Origin: Paramyrothecium sp. XJ0827
Lineage: Eukaryota; Ascomycota; Sordariomycetes; Hypocreales; Stachybotryaceae
DNA: 64,000 bases
Reading direction: 5' to 3'
NCBI GenBank assembly: GCA_020881915.1
Contig: JAJFPB010000005.1
Location: forward strand, 1,054,001 to 1,118,000
A model generated the notes under the pieces. It had not been told where the DNA came from. It ran no database searches and saw nothing but the letters and a program-made list of their open reading frames with translations. How positions within the stretch are numbered: the stretch's first letter is position 1; each line of letters opens with the position of its first letter. Shown in pieces: positions 31,973 through 43,061 of this stretch. A program made the position numbers and the translations under genes.

Positions 31973-34391
31973 CTATCCGATGACTTGCGCGTGCCGTGCT
32001 GCTTCCTCCTGTTCTAGGCGTTTGCGTTCTTGCCGGATCTTGGCGGCCTCCGTTCCATCGTCTGGGTGGCCGAGGTCCCGGAACCACGGGTGGTTCAGAG
32101 CCTGCTTGGCTGTAATTCTCTGCGCGGGGTCATAGACAAACATTTTCTTGAGGAGGTCAAGGAAGTTCTTGAGAAACGGAGTGTTGGTAGGAATGATGTC
32201 CTGAAGCCATATTAGTATGGATTGGGGGACAGCAAGAACGCCCAACTTACGTCGAGATGCTTCATAGCTTTGACGAAGCGTCGAGAGCTTCGTGTCGTTT
32301 CGGGCGTTGGGTAATCGAGCTTGAGACGTTTGAAATACCTAAAACGATGAGCTTCATGTCGTGCGCATGGTTTATTTGATTCGCTTACTTGGATGCAGGG
32401 TTGCCACCGCTTCTTGAGGACATCTTGTTGACGGCCTGGACGAGGGGCGAGTCGATGCGGGACCCAACGACAGCCTCCATCATGGCCAGGTGCTCCAAGT
32501 TATCATGCGTTTGGAACAGAGCGTCTCCGGTGAAGAACTCGACCAAGATACAGCCAATACTCCAAATGTCGCATGGGTACGACCACCCGAGACCGAGGAT
32601 AATCTCAGGTGCTCTGTAGTGGCGTGTAGACACGACCGAGGAGTGGTACTCATCCTGGAAGGTAGCCGATCCAAAGTCGATGAGTCGAATTTCTGTATCC
32701 AGAAGAACTCGTCGCTGCGTTGCTTGTCGGTTCATTGTGGTCGAAGATGATGGGATCTTCCTGTTGTAGGTAAAGGTCTGATAATGACTGTCACAAAGCA
32801 AGATGTTCTCTGGTTTCAAGTCGGTGTGGATGAGATTTAGGTCATGCAAGACTGCAACACTCCATCAGTGATCAGACGGCGGAAGCAGAGAGGAAATTTG
32901 ACTTACACGCAACGCTGGTGAGCAACTGGCGAGCAAAGCTCTGAATTTGACTATTGGGGAAAGGAACGAAGCCGTTGCCCTTGAGAAAGTCAAAGATGCT
33001 ACGGCCAAGGAGGTCCATGACGATACAGATATGTCCTCTGTAGTCGAAGCAATCTCTCAAATGGATGCATCGGTTCCTGTTTTCGCTGTCGTTGGCCTTT
33101 AGGGTGGCCAGCACACGGAGTTCTATTCTAGATGCATCGCGATATTTCTGAACCGATCGAATGATTTTGACGGCAACCGCTTTGTTGCGTTTTCGGTCGT
33201 GGGCTTGGACGACTTTGCCAAACGTGCCTTGTCCAAGGAGACGAACGATTTGATCTAATATGGTCAGTGGCGGAGGAGCGAATGAAAGAAGTGACAAGGA
33301 CTAACATTTATCGGTGAGCTCAGCATCAGGCACGACAATGTAATGGCCATCGTCATCGTCAACCTTGACGTTTTTGTTGTAATGGTGCTGGGAGAAAGTC
33401 AGATCCGTTTTCAACGCGATGACGATTCCATTTTGGAGACACTCACATCATGCACAACACGGACGTGGACATCGGCCGCTTTCTTGGGGGGGTATGGCAG
33501 TGGCTTGTATGTTAGGAACGGCTCGCCTAGGCCGTCGACATCGCGTCGCTTGGCCTCGCTAGCAACTTGCTGCCGGGTGCGCTTGCGTTTAAGCGGCAGC
33601 TGCGAGTTATCGTGCTGGCTATCAGCCGACAGTGATGTGGGAGCGGTAGTGTGAAGGGCCGAGTTGGTCCGATCGCTAGAACGGGTGGAACCAATTGGCG
33701 TTGTGTTCTGCTGGGGTGTGTTGGTTTGGGAGCCGACGTACTGGACGTGGTATCCGGCGTGATGACCGGCAGCCGGTTCATCATCACGTCGCCTCTTCCT
33801 TGCCGGCTGACGAGCTGTCGACCCGTTGGGCACAGCGGGAGGGTTTGCGTGTGTGACCTTGCGGCCAATGTTGGCCTCGGGTTCTGGTGTGTCGTCAATG
33901 ACGATGACCTCCTTGGGGAGGCCGTTGCGGTAGAAATTATTCCAGTCGGGTTCCCGAGACCGCCGGCGCTTCCTCGAGGAGCCAGAATCAGGCTGGGCTG
34001 TGGTAGACATGGTTGCGGTGGCGTAGTTGTCGGTGTTGTTGTCGTTGTAATTCTGGGCCCCGTGCCGGGAGTCGGAAGACGACTCGTTGAGAGGGGGTTG
34101 CGGTGGTGCAGGAACGGCCTGGGAAGACTGGGCTACTCCATCCGAAGGAGACGAGTAGCCCGCACCGACAGGCTGATAGAAAGGAAGAAGGCGAGATGCA
34201 GACGGCTGCAGCGCGGTGGATGAAGCCGTGTTTGAGTTGCTGGCTGTTGTGGTCGCCGTTGCGGCTGGGGCAGCGGAACGGTAATTGGCGTTGCTGGCGG
34301 GTTGACGGCCCTGATGGTGCGGATAGGGCGAATGATAATGGTGCGGATGGTAGTGAGCAAGCGTGGCCACGGCCGTCGTAGGCGTCGACAT
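31973..34391 (-). CDS. lkh1: LAMMER-type dual-specificity kinase (CLK/Doa, Lkh1/KNS1 family)
   Basis: Six exons: 33447-34391, 33306-33387, 32907-33254, 32389-32851, 32251-32338 and 31973-32200; 717 aa, all joins in phase. LAMMER kinases phosphorylate SR-type splicing factors and regulators of growth and stress. Seen: a disordered His/Ser/Thr/Asn-rich N-terminus (1-315) with basic clusters such as SRKRRRSRE and RKRRRDDE, likely nuclear localisation signals. The kinase domain follows: [29 protein letters not shown] (G350-x-G352), [14 protein letters not shown] (catalytic Asp469), DFG (Asp517), STRHYRAPE and [11 protein letters not shown]. The family signature reads [11 protein letters not shown] (from about 578), with Ala at the place of the canonical Arg. 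The C-terminus contains [18 protein letters not shown]. Five introns of 49-59 nt lie in the kinase half. The upstream 700-900 nt have a possible leader intron. Confidence 0.95.
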
Positions 34392-37300
34392 CCTCGGTCT
34401 CGACGGCGTGGAAACCAGTGTTGGCTCTCCGATCTGACGATGCTGGTATGGTATGGGACGGGGAATGATGACGGGGTGTGGCAGAGGAAGGCCTGGTGAG
34501 AGGAGCGCACCACTTTCGAAGGCCTTTCTCGGGTGGATGTCGGATGGGCTGTCAGAGACGTGGGGAGGAGAAAAAGAGAGAGAGACCGAGGCGAATTGGA
34601 GGCGGTGGTCACTGAGCAGCGGTCGCTACAGCGGTCGCAGTTGTGTGTGTTCAGTGGGTGGTCAGTGCCAGAAAGAGCAGGGTACCTTGACCGGCGCGGC
34701 ACGGTAATGGTAAACTTAAGGCAGGTGCTGCGTCCTCACCGTCGAAGCCGAAACACTTCGCAATGAGGAGGCCAAGCGAGTTGACGGGGAAAATGCACTT
34801 GTTTTGCTCAGCAGAATGGAAACCATTTGTGAGGGCTTGAGCAAGGTAGGAAGAAACAGGCGAGCGTATGCCCCGCGTGAGGAAGAAACGACGGGTGGGA
34901 AACGCATGAACTACCTCTAACGGATACGGATGGGCGGGAGACGAGGAGAGGAGAGAGGAGGGTGTGTGAGGTAAGGCAGGTAAGGAAGTGCCAGCGGCCG
35001 GTACCAGGCCCAGTACCAGTCCCGGTGCCGATGCCAATGGCAGTGCCAGTGCCAGATCCAGCCAGTAACTTACCGGTGGATGCGGCGGAGGGGGACGTGG
35101 GTTGTGTGGATGCCGCTGATGGTGGAGGATGATGGGCAACGACTGGACGGGTTGGTGCGTGACGACGATGGCAAACTGGGCTTTCGCTGGGGCCCGTCGG
35201 CTCCAAACTATGTCTTGAGCGCGAGGCTCTCTTATTTGTCTACCTGGCCGTCCCCTTCTCCCTCACACTGATCTTGTCTTGGCCTCCGGTGCTGTGACCC
35301 CATTCCAGTTGCCCATCACATCACTGCCCCCCTAGTGCGTCTGCTATACCCGCTCCTAGGGTCGCCCTCTTTGACCGTTGCTTTTTGCGTCCTCCTTGGC
35401 CTGCCCTGCACCTGCTGGGCTCCTCCCCTCCCATCGTCGGAGGCAACTATTGCCAGGAAAATCACCGACCATTGGGGTTGGCTCCAGTTAGGGTGGACTG
35501 GGCTGGCCTGGGCTTGGCTTGGTCCAGCAACAGGAAAAAGAGGGTGGAGCGGACCCAAACGCAACGCCGAGTGACCCTTAAAAAAGCGTGAGCCCAGGCA
35601 AAGTCATTCTGGTAACGTCCCTAGACTCCGGGACCTCACCGTCCAAGTACTGTGGATAATACGGGGGTGCTAAGGCCAGCGGGGCAATGTAACTTCCCCC
35701 GCAAGGTTGTGCTTGGAGATACATCGACCCGGCATCGCAGACGTCAGGGCAGCAACCACAGGTACGTTTGTGGATGTGCCTCGCTTCCACACGGGTATGT
35801 GCAGGGTACACGAACAAGGCCGCCGGGGATGCGTGAAACCCTTTTTTACCCTTCCCGCTGTTAGAGCGTCGGAACGCCCGCCCGGGCTGCCCAGGTTGAG
35901 TGTCCAGCCAGCCGTGGAAAGATCTGACACTGAGCACTGGACAGAACACGACGGCCAGGCGTTGTGTAGAGCTTTCACGACTGCCTTGAGAAATTTTGAT
36001 TATTGAGTCCCGTTTCCCTGATTGCCAGGTGTGCTTCTCTCGGGGCTCTGGCACCAGGCTGACCTACTCATGGCCGTAAGCGCATGCCTTGCACGGGGTC
36101 GCCTTACGTAGTACCTTGGAGCCCGCAGTTGATGGCCCCAGAATTGTACCAGCACCAGCAGATCTCCAGGCACGATTGACGCTCCACCTTCAGCCACTAT
36201 GCCACCAGCGACCCTGCGCACAGTACAGAGTAAGGCGCAGATAGTGCCTTGTACCTTGCCTTCGGCACGCACAGCCTTCACGAACCTGTGAAGAATGCGC
36301 AGGAGTGCACCATCCTGTCAACGCACGGCTTCTACTCAAGGAAAGATGTACGCCTTTTGGCAATTCCAAGAGCTTGCTCACGCTCATCTCTTGCCTTGTG
36401 CCCGTGACGCTGGGTTCGTCGTCCCAACGCGCAAGGCACACTGCGATTATCTTGACAAAACCCGCTACATTTCCCGCCGTTTCGTGCCTTTCTCGTCTGG
36501 TGCCTATGGCGTACCTTAGTACCTAGAAGTAAGTAAGTTCAAGCAAACTCAATCACTAAACTCCGGTGTACCAACTTCGTCCGTCAAGATCAAGATCGAG
36601 GATGGACGCCCGGCGCAATGCCAATGTCCCGTGCTTGTCTGGGAGGAAGTCCATGTGCTGCACTGCACTACGAAACCGCTCTCATGGGGAGAGCCGGCCG
36701 AGATTGCTTCGAGAATCCAGCATGGCGACAGATCCCGGGCACCACGACCATGTCAACTTACCAATCGGTCCCAAATCACACCTTCGGACCCCATTGTGCC
36801 ACATGCTGCACGGCACGGGCGCCACCCTCTGCACGTCTGACTGGCCCAGCCAACGGACGATGCCCCATTTTCGCCAACCAAAACCTCGCGTTCGATATCC
36901 ATTTGGACTTTGGACAATTCACGGAGAAAGCCCAACTTCTCCACACCAGATACGTTCTGCATCATGCCACCGCATGGCTGATGGAACACAGTACACATTC
37001 ACTCTTTGCCGACCCAGCAGCTGTTCTCCTGCTGATGGCCATGCATATCATGCCCAGGTTGCTATGGCACATGCCTGCCTACAATAGAGCCACGCACTAA
37101 CCCCGCTCACACGAATGGCCCTTCAGCACGCCGCATGTGCTCTGAACTGCCCCATGTCCTGTCATGGCAACGCACTTGCAGAGGGCTCCGTGAGCCTTTT
37201 CCCGGCATCACCGTGGTTAAGTGGCCAGAGGCTTTCCCATTCTAATCAGCCACGACACGTCGGTTCATCAAAGGCTTAATGCAGGCGTCCCCTCGGGCGT

Positions 37301-39569
37301 GAACACTCCCACAATGCAGTGATTCTTACTCGATGCTCAACACGTACATTTATCTTCTTATCCTTCAAGCGATCAGAGGCACGGCCTTGTACGCCAGACC
37401 GTCCTACAGGGAAAAGGGTTGGCCCTTGCGGATCCTTTCGCTAGCGGGACCTCTTGGTGCGCCTTGTCGGTCCCCAGCCAGTAGCTTCCCCTCGCCTGAC
37501 GTTCCAAACAACCCGCTGATCTTGGGTGGCAACCGGCCTCTCCTGTCGTCGACCTATGAAATCATGGGTCGGTTCCAATTCCCATATCCTCCCGGTTTTT
37601 GGGGTATTGGCTCCAGTGTCTCTCCTTCAGCCCCGATCTTTGTCATTCCAAGCAAGTTTCGCTTATCGTTTGACCAATTACTAATACGTGAGCAGGCTAA
37701 CTCCTGTAGGAGCCGTTTCGGGCCGCTCTTGATATTTCCGTGACTTGCCGTGCGTAATCGGGGGGAGTGAGACTACTCACAACACAGACTGTGCCTCTGT
37801 GAGCTGAATGTCAACATTGCCAATTTTGGTGTGGCAAAAATCGTGGACCACCAAAACCAGCGTCTCATCAAACTTCTCACTTCCTGGTTGGAATTCTGGA
37901 GGTCAAAATCCTACAAATTATGCAGACTATCACGGGAAGTAGGTTTTTCAAATGGTGACTTTACTCTAGGCAATTTCTGACCAGACTCACCGATTGCAAT
38001 GCTTCGCAATAGCAACCGCAGAGCAGGAAGGCTCCTTGGAATGCTGCTTTCTCATCGCTGCCATCCCAGAACTGCCAGAATTGTCTACTGACGCATTGCT
38101 TCAGCTGGCGTCTCTTGCTGGTCCTCGGGAGTCGAGGAGTAAGATGTCGCTGAGTGAGTGCGAAACCTCCCCCGTGCCCTGACGGTATCCCAGCTTGCCC
38201 CTGACTGCACGTGCACGTTGTGGGCTCGTCTCAACGCTGTGTCTCCGTGACTGCAGTGCAATACAAAATAACTTTGTTCGGACAGCATGTGAGCCGTCGA
38301 TTTTGTGCATGTAACATAACGGTTAGTAAAGTCCACACAATTAAGCGCCATATTGGCTTCACGAATACTGGCCGGCTCGGGGACACGCAACATGGCTTGT
38401 TTCGGGTAAGGAGCAAGGTCATCGTAGTTGATAGAAGAGCGGACCATCCCAAGAGTTCTCCGTTTCTGGTCTTCTATCACATAGTTTCGCGATTGCACGT
38501 GGACGTGACAACGTAGAGGGTAGGCCATTCGTTCAACTGTGATGGAGCAGGTCCATTGCAAGGGAGTAATCCTTTGCGAGGCTGTCGAAAAAATTCCTTG
38601 ATTTCATTCGAGTAACGTCCATCTCACATTATCCCAAAACAGTCCCACCCTATGCAAGTCACGTCAGTGCTCGGTCTGCCTTGGGAAGTGCGTCTACTTT
38701 GTATGACGAATATACAGTTGAATATGACAGTGATTATAGGGTTGGCTTTAGCTCTGTGAAGGGTTGACGCAGGAAACGATCAGTGATCAGAGTAAGGGAC
38801 TGAGGTTATAACATAAATTGGCCTGATATTTCTCTATGCTGTTGCTGGCGTTACGGCGTGGTAGTGGAAGCTGCCCGTGTCAGGGGTGGATGTTCGATCA
38901 CCGTGTCCGCACAATAGTATCCAGTTATTTGTTTTTTGTAGGTTTTTTTGTTCCTCCAGACACTTCTCCGAGCGGTATCTCGTCACTAGGAGTTGCAACA
39001 GACTAATGAAGCGGTTCTTCTAAACATTGTCCACAGGGTCACTGCATCGTGACCACCTATTTCATTGTGTAGCCTGGTACATCCACTACAATCTTGTGGA
39101 TCGATTCCGTGGCGTCTATCTGATGGTTGATTCCATGCAATGGCACATTATATTCAACATCACAGCTAGCTTTCAATCGCTACATTTCAAGTCACTCCAG
39201 TCAGCATAACCTGTGAAACTGCAGTGGTAATCTGGTGCAGACTGGGAAGCGGTGAAAGGCAACGCAAGTGGATGGGTCCATTACAGTGATAAAAGCAGTA
39301 ACGAATTGCAAACTACGCCAACGTGGTATATCTGAAATCCGACGAAGACCAATGCCTGATGAATTACCAGAACGACTCCCTACACTGTTCTTGCGCCTAT
39401 CCTGATCCTTCTATGCATTCCCAATTCTTTTCCGTCCCAGCCACGTTGCTCGACGCATCGAGTCATCTTCCTCTTGCAGATAATGTGAGAGTCAGCCGGC
39501 GTCTCGGAGAAGCAACCATCTAAGAGCCTCAAAGCACATCTAGGTGCAGTGAAACCTGCAAACTCAAGT
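34392..39569. other. 5.2-kb spacer with no supportable gene
   Basis: The largest gene-free stretch in the window. The first 0.9 kb is probably promoter and leader of the kinase; a donor-like GTAAGT on the minus strand near 35070 and a TTAG acceptor near 34910 could bound a leader intron. The rest has overlapping, motif-free frames on both strands (for example 36566-37100, 37333-37743 and 38085-38561). Several GGTACCTT-type motifs are scattered in it (34681, 36111, 36251, 36511-36530). From about 38600 the sequence becomes more AT-rich. A non-coding RNA or a decayed element is possible, but I see no direct evidence. Confidence 0.45.
35001..35060. repeat. degenerate hexanucleotide repeat, about 10 units of GTRCCA
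   Basis: Reading in sixes gives GTACCA, GGCCCA, GTACCA, GTCCCG, GTGCCG, ATGCCA, ATGGCA, GTGCCA, GTGCCA, GATCCA. The period and consensus are clear although units vary. Confidence 0.7.
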
Positions 39570-40757
39570 TTATAAACCACGGTTGAACCAAACTTTGCCG
39601 CCCGCACCACCCTTGCCATGGAACTCGGGCTCCAGGCTCTCTGCGTTGATTTCCTGTATCTGAGGGAATACAGCCAAGGCAAGGGGCAGCACTGCGAAGG
39701 AAGTTCCTGCGATCAAAGCCAGGTTAATGGTAATGGGCAGTACTTTGGCAATGCGTGAGCCAGCCTTGGCCCCCTCAGTTGACACCAGCTTCTTATACCA
39801 GGCTTGTTTCTCGAAATAGTACAGGAGCATAGGTGGAATGATCATGATGGGGCTGCTGTTGAAGACTCGGCTGGCGGCTGTCTCATACACGGCAAGCTTG
39901 GCTGCCTTCTGACTGCGACCCAGAGAGGGCACGTCACGCTCGGACTTGCCCTCCGCTTGCAGCTGCTTCTTTTCCTCCTCCGACAAAACAGGTCGGACAT
40001 CGATACCAGTCTGGATCTCGCCGCGGCGCATGAGGTAGGCGTTGAGGGCACCGGCTGAGGCGACGGCTGCGAACGGCACGAGGCGCTTGAGGACGTTCCT
40101 TGTGCTCTGGGACACCTTCAATCGCGGCACTAGCGAGTTTAGACCCAGGGCGACAGAGCAGGAAGCCGAGACGGCGATAGCATACGACTTGGCAAGCGTA
40201 GCAGTGCTCATGGGCGAGGACTTGTTGGCGTTTGCGCTGTTGATGGCGACGTTGAGCGATTGGTTGGCAACTTGCCAGGCGACAATTCCCCCTGTGCCGA
40301 GGCCGGGCTGGAGCATCCCAGCGGTAACGATCAGGTTGGACAAGACGAAGGAGGACATGCGGAAGGGTAGGAAAACAGGCTCGCCGGTGTCTGGTAAACA
40401 AGGTTAGCAACTTCCTAAGCACAAATCCAATCGATCGTTGCGTACCGGGGTGGAGTGTCGAGTCTACAATCTTCTTGGCCTTCCACAACTCGGCGTTCAT
40501 GTGCTGGACCTTGCCAGTCTTGAAGTCGGTGACCAGCCTCTTTGCATGTTCGAGTCCGGTCGTGCCAGCGAAGAGGGTGCTAGAAGTGGCCGTTAGCTCC
40601 AGGAACTGATACATAGCAACAATTGAAGGCGCATTGGTTTGTTCCTTGCTTACCTCGGATCCGTCAGCCCAACGGCGTGCTGCACCCTGCCCCAGTACGT
40701 CTTCAAGTCAAACTGCGAAGCCGGCAGCTCGCGGTTGCCGGGAAGGGACGAAGACAT
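39570..40757 (-). CDS. fsf1: sideroflexin (mitochondrial inner-membrane serine/amino acid carrier family)
   Basis: Three exons: 40654-40757, 40446-40579 and 39570-40390; 352 aa, a normal family length. Human sideroflexin 1 imports serine into mitochondria for one-carbon metabolism. Seen: the N-terminus MSSSLPGNRELPASQFDLKT, followed by TYWGRVQHAVGLTDPR; the linker KAKKIVDSTLHPDTGEPVF with the family motif HPDT (78-81), restored exactly by the second intron; and several membrane segments (for example FVLSNLIVTAGML, VLPITINLALIAGTSFAVLPLAL). The stretch SSPIMIIPPMLLYYFE is a strong family signature near the C-terminus. The start is supported by the conserved FDLKTYWGRVQH block in exon 1. The upstream region to the tRNA-Arg gene is about 650 nt. 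Confidence 0.95.
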
Positions 40758-41405
40758 CGTGGAGAGCGCGGCGCGACCAGCGACGGATGCTGTAGTGGGA
40801 GGGTGACGAACCGCGAAGATGTCTTTGTACGTATTCCCGGCCAGGCCCAGGCTGGAAGAGAGCAGTAGTTCAACTTCGGCTGTTCGCGGCCTTGCACCCC
40901 ACGAGGTTGTGTTTCGAGTGTTTGGTGTCGCCGAGCGGCCGGTCTAAATTCGGGGAGCGGTACCTCGAACCAGACCGATTTCGGCTTAACGGCCCAGCAT
41001 GGCGGCTCGACTTTAGGGCATGTACAAGCCCAAGACACGGCTTTTTGCTGGAGGGGAGAGGTAGCAGCTGACATTGTAAACGATGCAGGGGAGTAAATGG
41101 CGGTAAAGATAGGCACAAGCCGTGACGGCGTCTGGCAGGCAATTGCCCATATTTCGGAGCGGTGTAGGACGGCTTGAAGGGTTGTAGAAGCCAAACGCGT
41201 CGTCATGCGGGAATGGCTGAAGTTTCCTGGCCTAGAGGTACTTAGAGGAACTCATCTGCTGAACCACTTTATATCCAAAGGGCGAAGCGCAAACAAACAA
41301 AAAATGGAACGTCGAGCGCCTGCACCACACGCCTGTCCCAACTCATGGCTTGGATTCTCCACGAACAAAAAGAGATCGCGCTGTTGCGCGGGAGCTTTCT
41401 TGTGA
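40758..41405. promoter_or_regulatory. upstream region of sideroflexin gene
   Basis: About 650 nt between the sideroflexin start and the tRNA-Arg gene. Overlapping short frames are present, none recognised. A short GAGGTACTTAGAGG motif lies near 41227-41240. Confidence 0.4.
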
Positions 41406-41491
41406 CGACCACGCCAGGAGTCGAACCTGGAATCTTCAGAGGATGGCAGCTCAACCGAAATCTGACGCCTTAGCCATTAGGCCACGCGGCC
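41406..41491 (-). tRNA. tRNA-Arg(TCG) with a 13-nt intron
   Basis: Read on the minus strand. The acceptor GGCCGCG pairs with CGTGGTC, with two G-U pairs and discriminator G. The D arm is GCCTAATGGCTAAGGC. The anticodon stem TCAGA/TCTGA has anticodon TCG at 41458-41456, and the T arm is CCAGGTTCGACTCCTGG. A 13-nt intron at 41442-41454 follows position 37. The mature length is 73 nt. Confidence 0.93.
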
Positions 41492-41957
41492 GCTTGTTGA
41501 TGTTGGTCGGCGAGCTAATGCCTACCATCTGGGGCGCCAATGTGGAAATCGAAACGCACCGGCCAAATGACCTTCGACAGCGACAAATGATGCACTCTGG
41601 TCCACCCTGTAGACCATCACGGATATTTCAAACGCACGATCCATAAAAGATAGCGATGATCACATGCTACTTATTCTTTGAAATAAGGCACAATAGGAAG
41701 ACCTGATACAGAGTTCATGAATGCCGACTAAGCAAGGGAATTAAGCAATATTTTACCTTATGGGATTAAGATTCCAGCTGTGGAAGTTAAAAGGTACGCA
41801 CTTCATGGAACGACTGATGAACTAATCGCTAACGGCTAGTGGTTTCCAAGCCACTTAGCAACATTGTTGACGTTCATAAGACGCATTTTCTCGCCTACTC
41901 CCAACCAGAACCAGTCAGGATCTGATCCACCTACGACAGGCGAGCAACGCCTGCAAA
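41492..41957. other. spacer between two tRNA genes
   Basis: About 465 nt, fairly AT-rich from 41640. No gene seen. Confidence 0.4.
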
Positions 41958-42029
41958 TCTTCCGTAGTATAGTGGTCAGTATGCAAGCTTGTCACGCTTG
42001 AGACCCGGGTTCAATTCCCGGCGGGAGAG
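41958..42029 (+). tRNA. tRNA-Asp(GTC)
   Basis: The acceptor TCTTCCG pairs with CGGGAGA, discriminator G. The D-arm region TAGTATAGTGGTCAGTATG is typical, the anticodon loop TTGTCAC sits in the stem CAAGC/GCTTG, and the T arm is CCGGGTTCAATTCCCGG. No intron; 72 nt. A T-run (TTACTTTTTT) about 20 nt downstream fits an RNA polymerase III terminator. Confidence 0.95.
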
Positions 42030-43061
42030 ATCCGCCAACTGATTGATCAGTTACTTTTTTGCCGTTTGCTGAATCTTAGTTGACGCTGGCATCGATGGTT
42101 ATCATCTCTACATTTTTTGCAGTTGTTATTTGATTGCAACCACACAGCTGGTGTCCCTGGTTATGTGGTTGACAGGTACGCCTCAGGCGTTGCCACCCTT
42201 TCTGATCTACGTAAGGTAGGGGCCCTATACCAAACCGCAATGCAGTACCATTTATCTACTACCGTAAGGTAGGTAACTACCTGCAGGTGCTTAAGCAAGA
42301 TATCTCTCAGACTTCTGTGACCTTGTGGATGAAGAATCATACTATTGCCCATGCCTGGGTACGTACAGACTCACGCATGTACTTGAACGTGGCCCGCTAT
42401 GAAGGCATCGAGCATGGCATGGCGAGGCCTGCTGCATCTAATCGTGCAATCCCCGCGAAAAACAAAGCTCTTGGCCGGATGCTTCCATTCCCTTCGATAA
42501 CCTGATAGGTATAAGGCAAGAAAGGTAGCCGCCCGGAACCGCTTCGATGGTGAGGTGATTGCCAGGTGACGGCAAGGTGAACGCTCTCCGCCAGCTGCCA
42601 GGAGCCACGGCAACAAAGTACCTAACCCCCGAGCACACATCATCTGCTGTTCTCTTCTCTTTCATCTCAATATCCTACCTTGATTTCAACTTTGAACTTT
42701 CCTTCAACCACCAAGCACGCCACATCGTCAAGCCAAGGTTGCCTCGAACTTTCATCACGGTGTTGTCCAAATCCTTCACCGCTTTCCTCGATCTCACAGC
42801 TTTCGAGGTAGGCTTCGTTCTCTGCACTTGCCTTTGCTATTTGACCAACCTGACCAGGACTTTAGTCTCATTTCATTGTTCGTCTCATCTTTTGTGTTGC
42901 AATTCTCCGGAAGTGGTCTTGTACGCACCTAGCGGCAAGATTCGACACCGCAAATCTTCAGTGTAAGCTTCTTACACATACGTCGCCTCATCAATACTAT
43001 TTCTCATCAGACGCAGCTTTGATCCTGCCTCGTTGGTCACTGCACCGTGCAACACGTCATC
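42030..43061. promoter_or_regulatory. spacer, promoter and probable leader of the GNAT-like gene
   Basis: About 1 kb. The part from 42650 is rich in pyrimidines with C-rich runs, typical of a fungal 5' leader. A direct pair of CGTAAGGTAGG units lies at 42209-42219 and 42262-42272. Confidence 0.45.

Noticed and set aside
34651..35139. 162-codon minus-strand frame
   Set aside because: Built on the degenerate hexamer repeat and upstream of the kinase start; Pro/Leu/Ser-rich without motifs.
36566..37100. Two overlapping frames of 160-173 codons on the plus strand
   Set aside because: They overlap in different phases, both lack motifs, and both have His/Pro/Ser-rich composition typical of random reading. 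Kept as a possibility in the spacer finding.
37333..37743. 136-codon plus-strand frame
   Set aside because: Hydrophobic start and Pro-rich tail but no recognisable family and no supporting splice context.
38085..38561. 158-codon minus-strand frame
   Set aside because: No motif, no convincing start context; other frames of similar length overlap it on the plus strand.
42559..42966. 135-codon plus-strand frame
   Set aside because: Pyrimidine-rich sequence just upstream of the GNAT-like gene, better explained as leader.
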